From the NCBI GenBank assembly GCA_022614805.1, contig JAKEHY010000024.1:5867-69866 (forward strand): a stretch of 64,000 nucleotides of DNA, in the 5' to 3' direction. A model generated the notes under the pieces. The model was not told the DNA's origin, ran no database searches, and worked only from the letters and a program-made list of their open reading frames with translations. Shown here in pieces: positions 52,445-61,595 of this stretch. The position numbers were made by a program, and so were the translations under genes. Each line of letters starts with the position of its first letter. Positions within the stretch are counted from its first letter, which is position 1. The DNA comes from Candidatus Zixiibacteriota bacterium (lineage in GTDB: Bacteria > Zixibacteria > MSB-5A5 > DSPP01).

Positions 52445-54208
52445 TTAGCTGGTCCCCTCCTTCGCTTGCTCCCGCCATTCTTTCAGCTTGGCGTAGTAGA
52501 CCGGGTCCACCGTTTTTTGCAAAACTTCCGGATAAACCGCCACCGGGGTTTTTTTCTTCTGCCCGGCCGTCCAGACGGCGAAGGCGGAATCGGCCGCCCT
52601 CATCCAGAGCCTTTGCCAAAGCCCCTCTTTGACCTCGCCAAAACTCTGCTTGCGGGCGGGCCGTTTGGCCTCGAGGTAAATAAGGGAAAAACTTCCATCC
52701 GCCAACTCAATCGGCCCGGCGATTTGGCCTTTCTTCATTTTGGCGGCGGCGGCAAAAAGCTCCGGGAACTGGTGCTGTTCCACCCACCCCAACTCACCGT
52801 TCAGGGGGCGGAGGTGGGTCCGGGCCGTGAATCTGGAAGCGGCCGCCAAGAGTTGACCCTTGTCCCGAACCCCTTTTTTAAGGGAGTCGATTTCCTCCCG
52901 GCTGGGGCGGTTGATTTCGAAAAGATGGAGGGCCGCGGGCACAAGAAATTCTTCCGAGTGGGTGCCGAAGTAGGACCGAACCGCGGGGGAATCGATCCGA
53001 ACCGAGGACAGAAGCCGGGCTTTTAAGAGCAGGGCCATTCGCCCTTCCACCGCCCCTTTGAATAGCTTCAAAAACTCGGGGTCTTTGTCCAGCCCTTTGG
53101 AGAGGGCCGCATTCACCATCGCTTCCTGGAAGACCAGTTGAAACAAACGGGCTTTGGTTTCCTCGGTGGTGTCCAAGACCAGGCGGTCCATCGGCCGGCT
53201 TCCCTGAAGGGTTTGCAGGTACTGCCCGGCGGTGACGGCCCCTCCCTTGAAAGTAAGCAACGGCATATCCCGCTGGGCCGATGAGAGCATGTCGGTCTGA
53301 AGATAGATGGAATAACGTTCCGGCCGACCGGGTTCGACAACTTTTGAAAGCTCTTTTTGCATGAGGTTGACGAAGCGGGCCGTGGAATCGACGATGCGGA
53401 AGTTCAGGTTTTTTCGGATTTCCACCACCAAATTGGCGGCCCGGTCCGCCTCCCGGGAGGGCTCTAACAGTTTGCGCAATTCCGGCTCGAACAGCCGGAG
53501 GTCCGGCAGCTGGGCCGGCCGCTGTTCGTAGCATTGTAAAAGGAGCCAGCCTTCCGGCATCCGGAAAGGTCCGGCCAAATCCCCCGGCTTCATCTCCACC
53601 CCCCTCGCAAACAAGGGTTCGGGCAGCTTGCGGCTCCATCCGTACCAGCCGATGTCACCCCCTTTGGGAGCGGAAAGCGGGTCTTTCGAATGGAGCAGGG
53701 CCAAGCTGTCAAAGCGGGCCCCCCTGCGCAAGAAGGACAAGAGGCTGTCGGCCAACTTCCCGTCGAAGGTCAGAATTTGCTTGAAGCACCGGTCGGTTCG
53801 AAAGGCGCGGTAGTAGCGCAAAACCTCGGCATTGGTCAGCCGGACCTTGTCCCGTGCCTCGCGAAAGTAGAGGACGTCCAGCAAAAAAAGGGGGCGTTCC
53901 GACTCCGCAAAGGCCCGAATTAAACTGTCCTGATCCAGCTTCTGACGGTAGGCCTCCTGGACCAGAAGCCGGGTTTCCACGAGGCTATCCAAAAGCCGCA
54001 TCTTTTCTGCCAGTTCCTCTTCGGCCGAGGGAAAAAGAAGCCTTTGCCGCTCCAATATTTCGGTTATTTCCCCCGCCAAAATCTTTTCTTCCCCCACCGC
54101 GGCCACCGGCGGCGATTCACTCGCTTTTTTTGAACAACCAAAACCCCACACGGCCGCTGAAAGCAGTGCCAGACCGGTTAAAAAGGGGCGGCCCCGGCGT
54201 TTTCTCAT
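52445..54208 (-). CDS. Parvulin-type peptidyl-prolyl isomerase lipoprotein
   Basis: 587 residues from the ATG at 54208, because AAAGG lies six bases before it; ATG 54214 and further starts upstream are in frame. Lipoprotein signal ends AVWGFGC. Two PPIC domains: RFDSLALLHSKDPLSAPKGGDIGW (about 185-210) and a second near residue 490 (ASRFTARTHLRPLNGELGW). It starts 14 bases after the mfd stop and ends one base before the SurA-like gene, so the two foldases are co-expressed. Confidence 0.85.
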   Translation of the reverse strand: MRKRRGRPFLTGLALLSAAVWGFGCSKKASESPPVAAVGEEKILAGEITEILERQRLLFPSAEEELAEKMRLLDSLVETRLLVQEAYRQKLDQDSLIRAFAESERPLFLLDVLYFREARDKVRLTNAEVLRYYRAFRTDRCFKQILTFDGKLADSLLSFLRRGARFDSLALLHSKDPLSAPKGGDIGWYGWSRKLPEPLFARGVEMKPGDLAGPFRMPEGWLLLQCYEQRPAQLPDLRLFEPELRKLLEPSREADRAANLVVEIRKNLNFRIVDSTARFVNLMQKELSKVVEPGRPERYSIYLQTDMLSSAQRDMPLLTFKGGAVTAGQYLQTLQGSRPMDRLVLDTTEETKARLFQLVFQEAMVNAALSKGLDKDPEFLKLFKGAVEGRMALLLKARLLSSVRIDSPAVRSYFGTHSEEFLVPAALHLFEINRPSREEIDSLKKGVRDKGQLLAAASRFTARTHLRPLNGELGWVEQHQFPELFAAAAKMKKGQIAGPIELADGSFSLIYLEAKRPARKQSFGEVKEGLWQRLWMRAADSAFAVWTAGQKKKTPVAVYPEVLQKTVDPVYYAKLKEWREQAKEGTS

Positions 54209-54222
54209 CTCCATCCTTTCGA

Positions 54223-57200
54223 TTATATGCTTGAAAGCAGTTTTCGGGCTTCCTCCAAAAGCTCGCCCCCCGTACAGGCGGAACACCCCACCCGCAGGGC
54301 CAATCCCGGCGCAAAGGCGAACTCGATGGCGTCCGGCAGCCGCATCCGCAGCTCCTCGATGCTTTTGCGGGTGGCCGGAAATTCGGATGTAAAGACCGCC
54401 TCCAGCCGCCCGCCGGAGGCTTTCAACTCCCCGATTTTCTTCTCTTCGGCCAGGAGTTTCAGTTCCACCATTTTTAGAAGCTCCTCCCCCTTCGGCGGCG
54501 GCGGCCCGAAGCGGTCCTCCAGTTCCAAGCGAAAATCCTCCAGCCCGGCTCTGTTTTTCAATTCCGAAAGCCGCTTGTACACCTCAATCCGGTCGGCCGG
54601 GGAGGCAACATAATCTTCCGGCAGGCCGGGGACAATCGGAAACGACAGTTTGACCTCCGGCCGGATGGCGTGCGCCTCTCCTTTAAGCCGGGCGACCGCC
54701 TCCTCCAAAAGCTCGCAATATAAATCAAAACCGACCTCTTCGATAAAGCCGTGCTGCTGGGCCCCCAACAGATTGCCGGCCCCCCGGATTTCCAAATCCC
54801 GCATCGCCAGGTAAAACCCGGAGCCGAGCTCGGTGAACTCGGCAATAGCCTTGAGCCTTTTTTTGGCCGTGTCCGTGAGGGAACTCCAGGGAGGAGTGAA
54901 AAAATAGGCGAACGCCTTTTCGGAACTGCGGCCGACCCGGCCCCGCAGCTGGTAAAGCTGGGCCAGGCCGAAACGGTCTGCCCGGTTGACGATTAAGGTG
55001 TTAACCGAGGGGATGTCTAGGCCGGACTCGATGATGGAGGTGGACAAAAGCAAATCGAACTTGCGCACCAGAAAATCGACCATCACCCGCTCCAAGGTCT
55101 CTTCCGAAAGCTGCCCGTGAGCCACCCCCAGTTTCAGCCCCGGAATCAGATCCAGCAAGTAATTTTTCATCCCCTCGATGGTCTCCACCCGGTTGTGGAC
55201 GAAGAACACTTGCCCCCCCCGCTCCAGCTCGAACAAAACCGCGTCCCGGACGGCCTCATCGGAGAAGGGAAGAATCTCGGTCTGAATCGGAAGCCGCCCG
55301 CGCGGCGGTGTGGAGATGACCGAAAGGTCGCGCGCCCCGGAGAGCGAAAGCTGCAGGGTGCGGGGAATCGGTGTGGCGGAAAGGGTCAAAACATCCACCG
55401 TTTCCTTCATTTTTTTCAGCTTCTCTTTTTGAACAACTCCAAAACGGTGCTCCTCGTCGATGACCAAAAGCCCCGGGTCTTTGAAAGCGACGTCCTTGGC
55501 CAAAAGCCGGTGGGTGCCGATGACGATGTCCACCGTTCCTTTTTTCAACTCCGCCACCACTTTTTTCTGTTCTTTGGCCGGGCGGAAACGGGAAAGCAGC
55601 TCAATCCGCACCGGGAAAGGCAAAAGCCGCTCGCCGAAGGTCAAATAATGCTGCAGCGCGAGAATGGTGGTGGGGACCAGAACCGCCGCCTGCTTGCCGT
55701 CCGCCACCGCTTTGAGCGAAGCCCGCACCGCCACTTCGGTTTTGCCAAATCCGACGTCTCCCAAAACCAGCCGGTCCATCGGAGCGGCAAACTCCATATC
55801 CCGACGAACTGCCTCGATGGCTTCATTCTGGTCGGGCGTTTCGTCGTAGGGGAAACTGGTCTCCAATTCCCGCATCCAGGAGGAATCGACTGAAAAGGGG
55901 TGCCCCGGCCGGGATTTGCGGGCGGCGTAGAGCGCCACCAGCTCGCCGGCCATCTCCGCCAGCGCCTTTTGAACCTTCTCCTTGGCCCGTTCCCAGCTTT
56001 TGGTTCCCAGCCGGGTTAAAGCCGGCTCCCCCTCCTTGCCGGCGTACTTTTGCACCCGTCGGAACTGCTCAATGGGAACGTAGAGCTTGTCCCCTCCGGC
56101 GTAGGCCAAATGCAGGCAGTCGGTTTTCTCTCCCTCGACGGTAACGCTCGCAAGCCCCGCGAAACGCCCCACTCCGTAATCGACGTGAACGACAAAATCC
56201 CCCGGGGTCAGTGAGGTGTAGGAGGCCAAAGCGATTCCTTCGCGGGCTTTCCGCCTCGGGCGGGTCCGCAATTTCCGGCCGAAAAGCTCGTGCCCGGTAA
56301 AAACGGCAAATCCGGCATCCGGATATATGAATCCTTCTGCAAAGCGCCCCACCCCCGTTGCCAGGGGCATTCGCTCCTCTTCCAAAAGGGAACCGATGCG
56401 GTTTTTTTCCTCCTCCGTTTCGCAAAAAAGGAAGGGGCGAATCCCCCGCTCGGAAAGGGTGGAAACTTCCTTGGCCCAGACGGAGAGGTTGCGCCCCAGC
56501 CCAGGCAGGGGGGCACTGGCGAAGATGATGCGGTTCGGTCCGGAAAGACCGACCGATGGGAATATCAGTCCGGACCGGGAACGCAGGCCATCCCAGGTCT
56601 TTTCGGCCCGGGTTAAAATCTCTTTCCCCGAAGCGCCAAAGATTTTCTCCCACTCCGACTGATTGTAGGCTCCCTTTTCCAGCCATTCCCTCTTGCGGGC
56701 TTCCAGTTCCTCGTTTTCCACCCAGGCCACCGCCGAAAGGTCGGGCGAAAGGTACTCTTCCAGACCTCCCATTGATGTCCCCAGAAACGGAGCCAGATAT
56801 TCGAGGGCCGGGAAACGGTTGGAAAGCTCCTTCTCCCCGAAAAAGGGGGCCGCAAAATCTTCCGGCAGGGATTTCAAGGTGCGGGTCACCTGCTCGGTGT
56901 CGACTAAGACCTCCTGGTTCGGAAGCAGCGTGAAACTTTCTAATTTCTCCTTGGAGCGCTGGTCCAAAACCGAAAACGCCCGCAGCGATTCCACCCGGTC
57001 GCCGAAAAACTCGACCCGCACCGGGGCGGAGGCGACCGGCGGGAATAAATCGACGATGCCTCCCCGCACAGAATAATCGGCCGGTTCCTGGGTCAAAGGC
57101 ACGCGATGGTAGCCCAGCTTCTCGAGGGTGGCCATCAATTTTTCCGGCCCCAACTCCTGACCAATTCTGACATCGAAGCGGTTTTTCACAAGAAGAGGTT

Positions 57201-57636
57201 TGGGCATAGTCGGCTCCAGGAGGGTCTGGGTAACCGTTACAACGATGGCGTTTGGATTATCGGTGAGGTGCGACAAAACGGCAATCCGCTGTCCGGAAAT
57301 ATCCTCCAGCACCCGGTGCGGATAGAAAGGCTCGATGCCAAAGGAGGGAAAATAGAGGATGATTTCATCCGGCAGGAGGGTGGTCAAATCCTGCTGAAGC
57401 GCCAGGGCCTGTTCTTCTTTGGGCACAACCGCCAGCCGCAAGCCGCCCCGATTTTGAAAAGCGGCGGCCAAGAGGAAAGAACGGGCCGAGCCGGAAAGCC
57501 CCACCGGAAACGCCTCCCGCCCCTCCTCGAGCCGGGCCAACACGACCTGGGCGGGACGGGTTTGACGAAAAGCCTCCAGCAGCCGTTCTATTCGTCGGCC
57601 TTCCCTCATCAAAACCGGCGGGGCCATCTCGGGCAT
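54223..57636 (-). CDS. mfd: Transcription-repair coupling factor Mfd
   Basis: 1137 residues. Removes stalled RNA polymerase at lesions and recruits UvrA. Order: UvrB-like N-terminal module; RNA polymerase-interacting domain (about 460-530, DFVVHVDYGVGRFAGLASV); RecG-like helicase with Walker A GDVGFGKTEVAVRASL, DEEH box (VIDEEHRFGV), motif III LSATPIPRTL and motif VI LYQLRGRVGRS; C-terminal domain (about 950-1080). Length is standard. A hairpin lies just upstream (57662-57702). Confidence 0.97.
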   Translation of the reverse strand: MPEMAPPVLMREGRRIERLLEAFRQTRPAQVVLARLEEGREAFPVGLSGSARSFLLAAAFQNRGGLRLAVVPKEEQALALQQDLTTLLPDEIILYFPSFGIEPFYPHRVLEDISGQRIAVLSHLTDNPNAIVVTVTQTLLEPTMPKPLLVKNRFDVRIGQELGPEKLMATLEKLGYHRVPLTQEPADYSVRGGIVDLFPPVASAPVRVEFFGDRVESLRAFSVLDQRSKEKLESFTLLPNQEVLVDTEQVTRTLKSLPEDFAAPFFGEKELSNRFPALEYLAPFLGTSMGGLEEYLSPDLSAVAWVENEELEARKREWLEKGAYNQSEWEKIFGASGKEILTRAEKTWDGLRSRSGLIFPSVGLSGPNRIIFASAPLPGLGRNLSVWAKEVSTLSERGIRPFLFCETEEEKNRIGSLLEEERMPLATGVGRFAEGFIYPDAGFAVFTGHELFGRKLRTRPRRKAREGIALASYTSLTPGDFVVHVDYGVGRFAGLASVTVEGEKTDCLHLAYAGGDKLYVPIEQFRRVQKYAGKEGEPALTRLGTKSWERAKEKVQKALAEMAGELVALYAARKSRPGHPFSVDSSWMRELETSFPYDETPDQNEAIEAVRRDMEFAAPMDRLVLGDVGFGKTEVAVRASLKAVADGKQAAVLVPTTILALQHYLTFGERLLPFPVRIELLSRFRPAKEQKKVVAELKKGTVDIVIGTHRLLAKDVAFKDPGLLVIDEEHRFGVVQKEKLKKMKETVDVLTLSATPIPRTLQLSLSGARDLSVISTPPRGRLPIQTEILPFSDEAVRDAVLFELERGGQVFFVHNRVETIEGMKNYLLDLIPGLKLGVAHGQLSEETLERVMVDFLVRKFDLLLSTSIIESGLDIPSVNTLIVNRADRFGLAQLYQLRGRVGRSSEKAFAYFFTPPWSSLTDTAKKRLKAIAEFTELGSGFYLAMRDLEIRGAGNLLGAQQHGFIEEVGFDLYCELLEEAVARLKGEAHAIRPEVKLSFPIVPGLPEDYVASPADRIEVYKRLSELKNRAGLEDFRLELEDRFGPPPPKGEELLKMVELKLLAEEKKIGELKASGGRLEAVFTSEFPATRKSIEELRMRLPDAIEFAFAPGLALRVGCSACTGGELLEEARKLLSSI

Positions 57637-57661
57637 AATTTTTCTTTTCCGGCAACACCAA

Positions 57662-57702
57662 AACCCCGCCTTCGTCTGAAACCAGTAGGAAGAAGGCGGG
57701 TT
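57662..57702 (-). promoter_or_regulatory. Hairpin upstream of mfd
   Basis: AACCCCGCCTTC pairs with GAAGGCGGGTT around an 18-base loop, with a short T tract following on the minus strand, 25 bases before the mfd ATG. It could be a read-through attenuator or a leftover terminator; it also lies upstream of the divergent LolA-like gene. Confidence 0.35.
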
Positions 57703-57804
57703 GCCAGCCGCAAAGAACCGAATCTAACTAAAACCGGCCGTTTCTACAAGAGGCGGAAAACCCGGATAAAGGTGGCAAAAGGCCGGGAGGTGTGGTAAAT
57801 TGGG

Positions 57805-58506
57805 ATGATGAAGAAAAAAAACTGGACGGGTGCGGTTTTTTTGACGGTTCTTCTGGCCACTTTGGGCCTTGCCAAAACGAGCAAGAAAACCGAAACCCCA
57901 AACCCGATTTCCCGTATGATTGCCGCTTTGGGGGGGGACAAATTCTTAAATCTATCCGCTTTTCAGCTCTCCGGCCGTGGGTTTTTGGTTGGCAAAAACC
58001 CGGTCAAAATAGATTTCGCCCAGCGGGGGGGGAAAATGCGCTCCCAGATAGAGACGAACTTTTGGAGCTCCACCGAAGTTTTCGACGGGGTCTCCGGCTG
58101 GCGCCGCTTCGGCGCCGAAAAACCGTTCAAGCTTTCCCAGAGCCCGCTGGCCCTTTTTGCCCGAAACGGCCTTTTGCGCCTGCAGCAAATCGAGCGGAGT
58201 GTTTTTGAACTGGAAAAAGACACTGTAATAGACAAAACTTCCTGTTATTGGATAAAAAGTCTCGATTCCACCTTCGGCGAACTCTGGATTTTTTTGGACC
58301 AAAAGACCTTCCGCCCCAAGGAGCTCTATTCTCCGGCCAATGGAATCACCGCCGGTCTTGCGGCCTACGAGTTGATGGAAGAGGTTTATTTTCCCTACAT
58401 GATAACCGTCCGCCGGGGGGTGCAAAGCTATTTGGAATTGAAATTGGACACCGTGGCGGTCAACCCGACCCTGCCCGACTCCTTTTTCACCTTCCCCGAA
58501 GAGTAG
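57805..58506 (+). CDS. LolA/outer-membrane lipoprotein-sorting-like secreted protein
   Basis: 233 residues from ATG at 57805 (ATG at 57808 also possible). Signal peptide WTGAVFLTVLLATLGLA. The rest is a single half-barrel-like beta domain (FQLSGRGFLVGKNPVKIDFAQ, VFDGVSGWRRFG, LWIFLDQKTFRPKELYS, FPYMITVRRGVQSYLEL) with the look of LolA/LolB or DUF4292-type proteins. No lipobox. Possibly binds lipids or lipoproteins in the periplasm. A dispersed palindrome follows its stop. Confidence 0.7.
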   Translation: MMKKKNWTGAVFLTVLLATLGLAKTSKKTETPNPISRMIAALGGDKFLNLSAFQLSGRGFLVGKNPVKIDFAQRGGKMRSQIETNFWSSTEVFDGVSGWRRFGAEKPFKLSQSPLALFARNGLLRLQQIERSVFELEKDTVIDKTSCYWIKSLDSTFGELWIFLDQKTFRPKELYSPANGITAGLAAYELMEEVYFPYMITVRRGVQSYLELKLDTVAVNPTLPDSFFTFPEE

Positions 58507-58561
58507 GGGCAATTCATGAATTGCCCCTACCATTTTCCCCCTTCCCGCGTCGGGAAGGGGG
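58503..58561. repeat. Dispersed palindromic repeat
   Basis: A perfect palindrome GTAGGGGCAATTC-AT-GAATTGCCCCTAC (58503-58530, given in two halves) followed by CCCCCTTCCC-GCGTC-GGGAAGGGGG (58537-58561). It shares the GCCCCTAC tail with copies at 16.5, 22.6 and 24.4 kb and lies between lolA-like and hflX. Confidence 0.75.
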
Positions 58562-58675
58562 TAAGGTCTCCTTCCCGGGGTAGTGCGGGGTGTACGAATC
58601 TCTAATCTCAAATCTCCAATCTCTGCCTTTCCCCCCCTATCTTCCGGCACTTATTTTGCGTATTTTAATTGGCAG

Positions 58676-59809
58676 ATGGATAAGCTGGTTACCACCCGTC
58701 CCAAGGAAAAAGCGCTTTTAGCCGGGGCTTTTATAAACGGAACGGCGGCCGAATCGATGGCGGAGCTGGAGGCCCTGACGCTCTCCGCCGGGGCGATTGT
58801 GGTCGGCCGTTTGGCGCAAAGGCGCACGGCCCCCGACCCGGCCTTTTTCATCGGCCGGGGAAAAGTGGAGGAAATCAAAACGAAAGCGGAGGAAGCCGAA
58901 GCCGACGTCGTTATTTTCGACGACGAGCTGACCGGCGCCCAAGTTGCTAATCTGCAGGAGTTGACCGGCGTCCGCACGATTGACCGCACGAATCTGATTC
59001 TGGACATCTTCGCCCAGCGGGCCAAAACCAGGGAGGCGAAAGCCCAAGTGGAGCTCGCCCAGTTGGAGTACCTCTTGCCTCGGTTGGCTGGGCGCTGGTC
59101 GCATTTGGAACGGCAGGTCGGCGGCATCGGCACCCGCGGCCCCGGCGAAACCCAGCTGGAAACCGACCGCCGGCAGGTGCGCCACAAAATCGTTCATTTG
59201 AAAAAAGTGCTGAAGGAAATCGACCGCCAAAGAGCCGTCCAGCACAAAAAAAGAAGTGCGGTGTACCGGGTCAGCTTGGTGGGCTACACCAACGCCGGCA
59301 AATCCTCCCTTTTCAACCAGCTCACCCGTTCCCAGACCAAAGTGGAGGACCGCTTCTTTTCGACCTTGGATTCCACGACGCGGGTGTTGAAGTTCCCCTA
59401 CTTTCCCCGGGTGATTCTGACCGACACGGTCGGCTTCATCAAAAAACTGCCGACCCACCTGATCGCCTCCTTCCGCTCCACCCTTTCGGAGGCGGCCGAA
59501 TCGGACCTCCTTTTGCACGTGGTGGATTTCTCCCGTTCCGACTTTCGCGAAAATATCGCCGAGGTGCAGAAAATCCTGACTTCGTTGAAGGCCGATAAAA
59601 TCCCGACCTTTCTGGTTTTGAACAAAATAGACCGGCTGGAAAGGGAAATCGGATTCGAAAATAAAAACGGCTTCTGGGATGTGGCGCGTGTGTCGGCCCT
59701 CAAGGGAAGCGGCATCGTGGGCTTGACGAACAAAATCGAATCCTTTTTGCGCTGGAGCTCCCAGAACCAAAACGGCGCCCCCGTGCGGGCCAACGAGCCC
59801 CCGGCCTAA
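58676..59809 (+). CDS. hflX: Ribosome-associated GTPase HflX
   Basis: 377 residues from the ATG at 58676; the frame is open to 58583 but that part is non-conserved. HflX rescues and disassembles stalled or heat-damaged ribosomes. N-terminal HflX domain with FFIGRGKVEEIK and DDELTGAQVANLQ, the glycine-rich RQVGGIGTRGPGETQLETD, then the G domain: G1 GYTNAGKSSLFN, G3 DTVGFIKKLP, G4 NKID. Ribosome binding site is weak. Confidence 0.96.
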   Translation: MDKLVTTRPKEKALLAGAFINGTAAESMAELEALTLSAGAIVVGRLAQRRTAPDPAFFIGRGKVEEIKTKAEEAEADVVIFDDELTGAQVANLQELTGVRTIDRTNLILDIFAQRAKTREAKAQVELAQLEYLLPRLAGRWSHLERQVGGIGTRGPGETQLETDRRQVRHKIVHLKKVLKEIDRQRAVQHKKRSAVYRVSLVGYTNAGKSSLFNQLTRSQTKVEDRFFSTLDSTTRVLKFPYFPRVILTDTVGFIKKLPTHLIASFRSTLSEAAESDLLLHVVDFSRSDFRENIAEVQKILTSLKADKIPTFLVLNKIDRLEREIGFENKNGFWDVARVSALKGSGIVGLTNKIESFLRWSSQNQNGAPVRANEPPA

Positions 59810-59888
59810 GCGAACAACTCTCTTTCTTTTAACCTTTTTAGTTAAACCCGTGCCTCTTTTTGCCGAAAATATAGAGGGATATCAGCCA

Positions 59889-60263
59889 ATGCAGAACGAC
59901 GCGCGCCGGGTCTTGATAGTGGACGACAACCCGAATATGTCCAATTTGCTCTCCGATATGCTGGAGGTTTTTGAATTCTCCTCCCAGCGGGCGGCCGACG
60001 GGGAGGAGGCGCTTTCCCTTTTGAACCAAAACGAGTTTTCCCTCCTGATTACCGATTTGCGGATGCCCAAAATGAGCGGGCTGGAGCTTTTGAAGACGGT
60101 CAAAGACAAATATCCCAAGCTGCCCGTTGTCGTTATTACTGGATACTCGACCGAGGCGACCGAAAACGAGCTGCTTTCCGCCAAAGCGGACGGCTTTTTG
60201 AACAAGCCTTTCCGGATGAACGACATCGAGACCGTCTTGCGCAAGTTTGCCCTCATGGATTAG
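59889..60263 (+). CDS. Stand-alone CheY-like response regulator receiver
   Basis: 124 residues from the ATG at 59889 (AGAGGGA 11 bases upstream; a GTG at 59850 is in frame). Only a receiver domain: acidic pair VLIVDDNPN, phospho-acceptor Asp in LLITDLRMPKMSG, Thr in VVVITGYS and Lys in FLNKPF. No output domain, so it works by protein contact, as a phosphorelay intermediate or a switch. No kinase gene is nearby. A candidate structured RNA follows. Confidence 0.92.
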   Translation: MQNDARRVLIVDDNPNMSNLLSDMLEVFEFSSQRAADGEEALSLLNQNEFSLLITDLRMPKMSGLELLKTVKDKYPKLPVVVITGYSTEATENELLSAKADGFLNKPFRMNDIETVLRKFALMD

Positions 60264-60365
60264 CTTTTTTCACCCGCTTTGATCTGTTTTCCTCCGAATA
60301 ATACTTAATTTCCCCGGGCCATTCCGGCCTTTTCTGAAACTTTTTCAGCCGGCACCCGTATTTTT

Positions 60366-60600
60366 CTATTGAAGGCAGCACTCTGCCTGACCCCCGTGGC
60401 TCGGGGGGATGATACCTTCGATTGTTGGTTATGAACCGGTGTGGGCGTCTATGTGTGCGTCTGTACACCGGGGGGCAGGGGAGTGCTGTCTTGGAGGGAA
60501 CGGTTTGAAAGCTTAGGGTGCGCTTGCGCGAGAGGGGCAGCACCAAAGGGGGGCTGCTTGAGGGAGAAACGGCTCTGCAGGGCAGGGCCGTTTGCTTTAT
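60366..60600 (+). ncRNA. Candidate structured non-coding RNA
   Basis: Between convergent genes is a GC-rich stretch with no conserved frame. Bases 60372-60383 and 60481-60492 form a 12-bp stem (one G-U). Inside are TGCC/GGCA (60384 with 60474), CCCCC/GGGGG (60391 with 60404) and a perfect CCGGTGT/ACACCGG (60436 with 60465), giving a multibranch junction. Downstream, GCAGC/GCTGC (60537 with 60553) and AAACGGC/GCCGTTT (60567 with 60587) add two hairpins; the last, followed by GCTTTATT, resembles a terminator. I checked by eye for SRP, tmRNA, RNase P and 6S motifs and found none. Confidence 0.5.
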
Positions 60601-60614
60601 TACGGGTTGAAGAT

Positions 60615-61523
60615 TTATTCCAGAACGGGGTAAAGCTTCCCTTTGGTTTTTCCCAACAGTTTGCCCGCTTCCTGCACCGAAACTCCTTTGACCGCCATCA
60701 CCAAAGCCGTTTTTAAGTGCCCCCTTGAAGCGTTCAAAAGCTTCCCGGCCTGAACGTAGGAAACCCCCGTTAAATCGATTAGGGTTTTTTTGGCCCGCTC
60801 CTTCAGTTTTTCCGAAGTTCCCCCCAAATCCACCATCACGTTACGATAGGTTTTTCCCAGTTTCACCATCGCCGCCGTCGAAATCATATTCAAAACGAGC
60901 TTCTGCGCCGTTCCCGCTTTCATCCGCGTGGAGCCCGCCACCACCTCCGGGCCGACCACCACCGAGATGTTGACGTCCGCTTTAATCGGAACCACCGGCC
61001 GGGGGTTGGCGGAGATGAAAATCGTTTTGGTCCTCTTTTTTCGTGCGAAAGCCACAGCCGCCGCCACGTAGGGGGTTCTTCTCGAAGCCGAAAGGCCTAT
61101 CACAAGGTCATTTTTACTTAATCTCTCTTTCCGCAAATCCCGCGCCGCTGCTGGGAAGTCATCCTCCACTCCTTCGCGAGACCGAATCAAGGTTCTATAC
61201 CCGCCGGCTATTACTCCTTTCACTCTCCTTTGGTCAGCCCCAAAGGTGGGGGGCAGTTCGGCCGCGTCCAGAACCCCCAGCCTGCCGGAGGTTCCGGCGC
61301 CGACATAAAAAATCCGGCCACCCTTTTTGTAGGTCTGGTAGTACAACTCGGCCGCCCGGGCGATTTGGAAAAGCTTCTTGGCCACCGCCAAGGGTACCCG
61401 GCGGTCTTCGGCGTTGATGATTTTCAAAACTTCCAAAGTCGGCAGCCGGTCGATTAAAACGGAACGGGGATTTTTCTTTTCGGTGACTAATTTCTTGAGT
61501 TGATTGAAAACTTTTTTCGACAC
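60615..61523 (-). CDS. murQ: N-acetylmuramic acid 6-phosphate etherase
   Basis: 302 residues. Cleaves the lactyl ether of MurNAc-6-phosphate to give GlcNAc-6-phosphate in cell-wall recycling. SIS-domain fold with GRIFYVGAGTSGRLGVLDAAE, the catalytic Glu in EGVEDDFPAAARDL, VIGLSASRRTPYVAAAV and VVVGPEVVAGSTRMKAGTAQ. C-terminal helical HTH-like region is normal for MurQ. No murP or amgK/anmK is nearby. Divergent from the M24 peptidase gene. Confidence 0.95.
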   Translation of the reverse strand: MSKKVFNQLKKLVTEKKNPRSVLIDRLPTLEVLKIINAEDRRVPLAVAKKLFQIARAAELYYQTYKKGGRIFYVGAGTSGRLGVLDAAELPPTFGADQRRVKGVIAGGYRTLIRSREGVEDDFPAAARDLRKERLSKNDLVIGLSASRRTPYVAAAVAFARKKRTKTIFISANPRPVVPIKADVNISVVVGPEVVAGSTRMKAGTAQKLVLNMISTAAMVKLGKTYRNVMVDLGGTSEKLKERAKKTLIDLTGVSYVQAGKLLNASRGHLKTALVMAVKGVSVQEAGKLLGKTKGKLYPVLE

Positions 61524-61595
61524 GGAGCGAAGATACGAGCCGAAGCAGAAAAGGCAACTTGCAAAAGAAGGGGACGGATTATACCTTCCCCTCCT

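Noticed and set aside
60366-60600. SRP RNA, tmRNA, RNase P or 6S RNA
   Set aside because: The GGAAGG SRP loop, tRNA-like ends, RNase P core motifs and a single long 6S-type hairpin were looked for and not found by eye; a covariance search was not possible.
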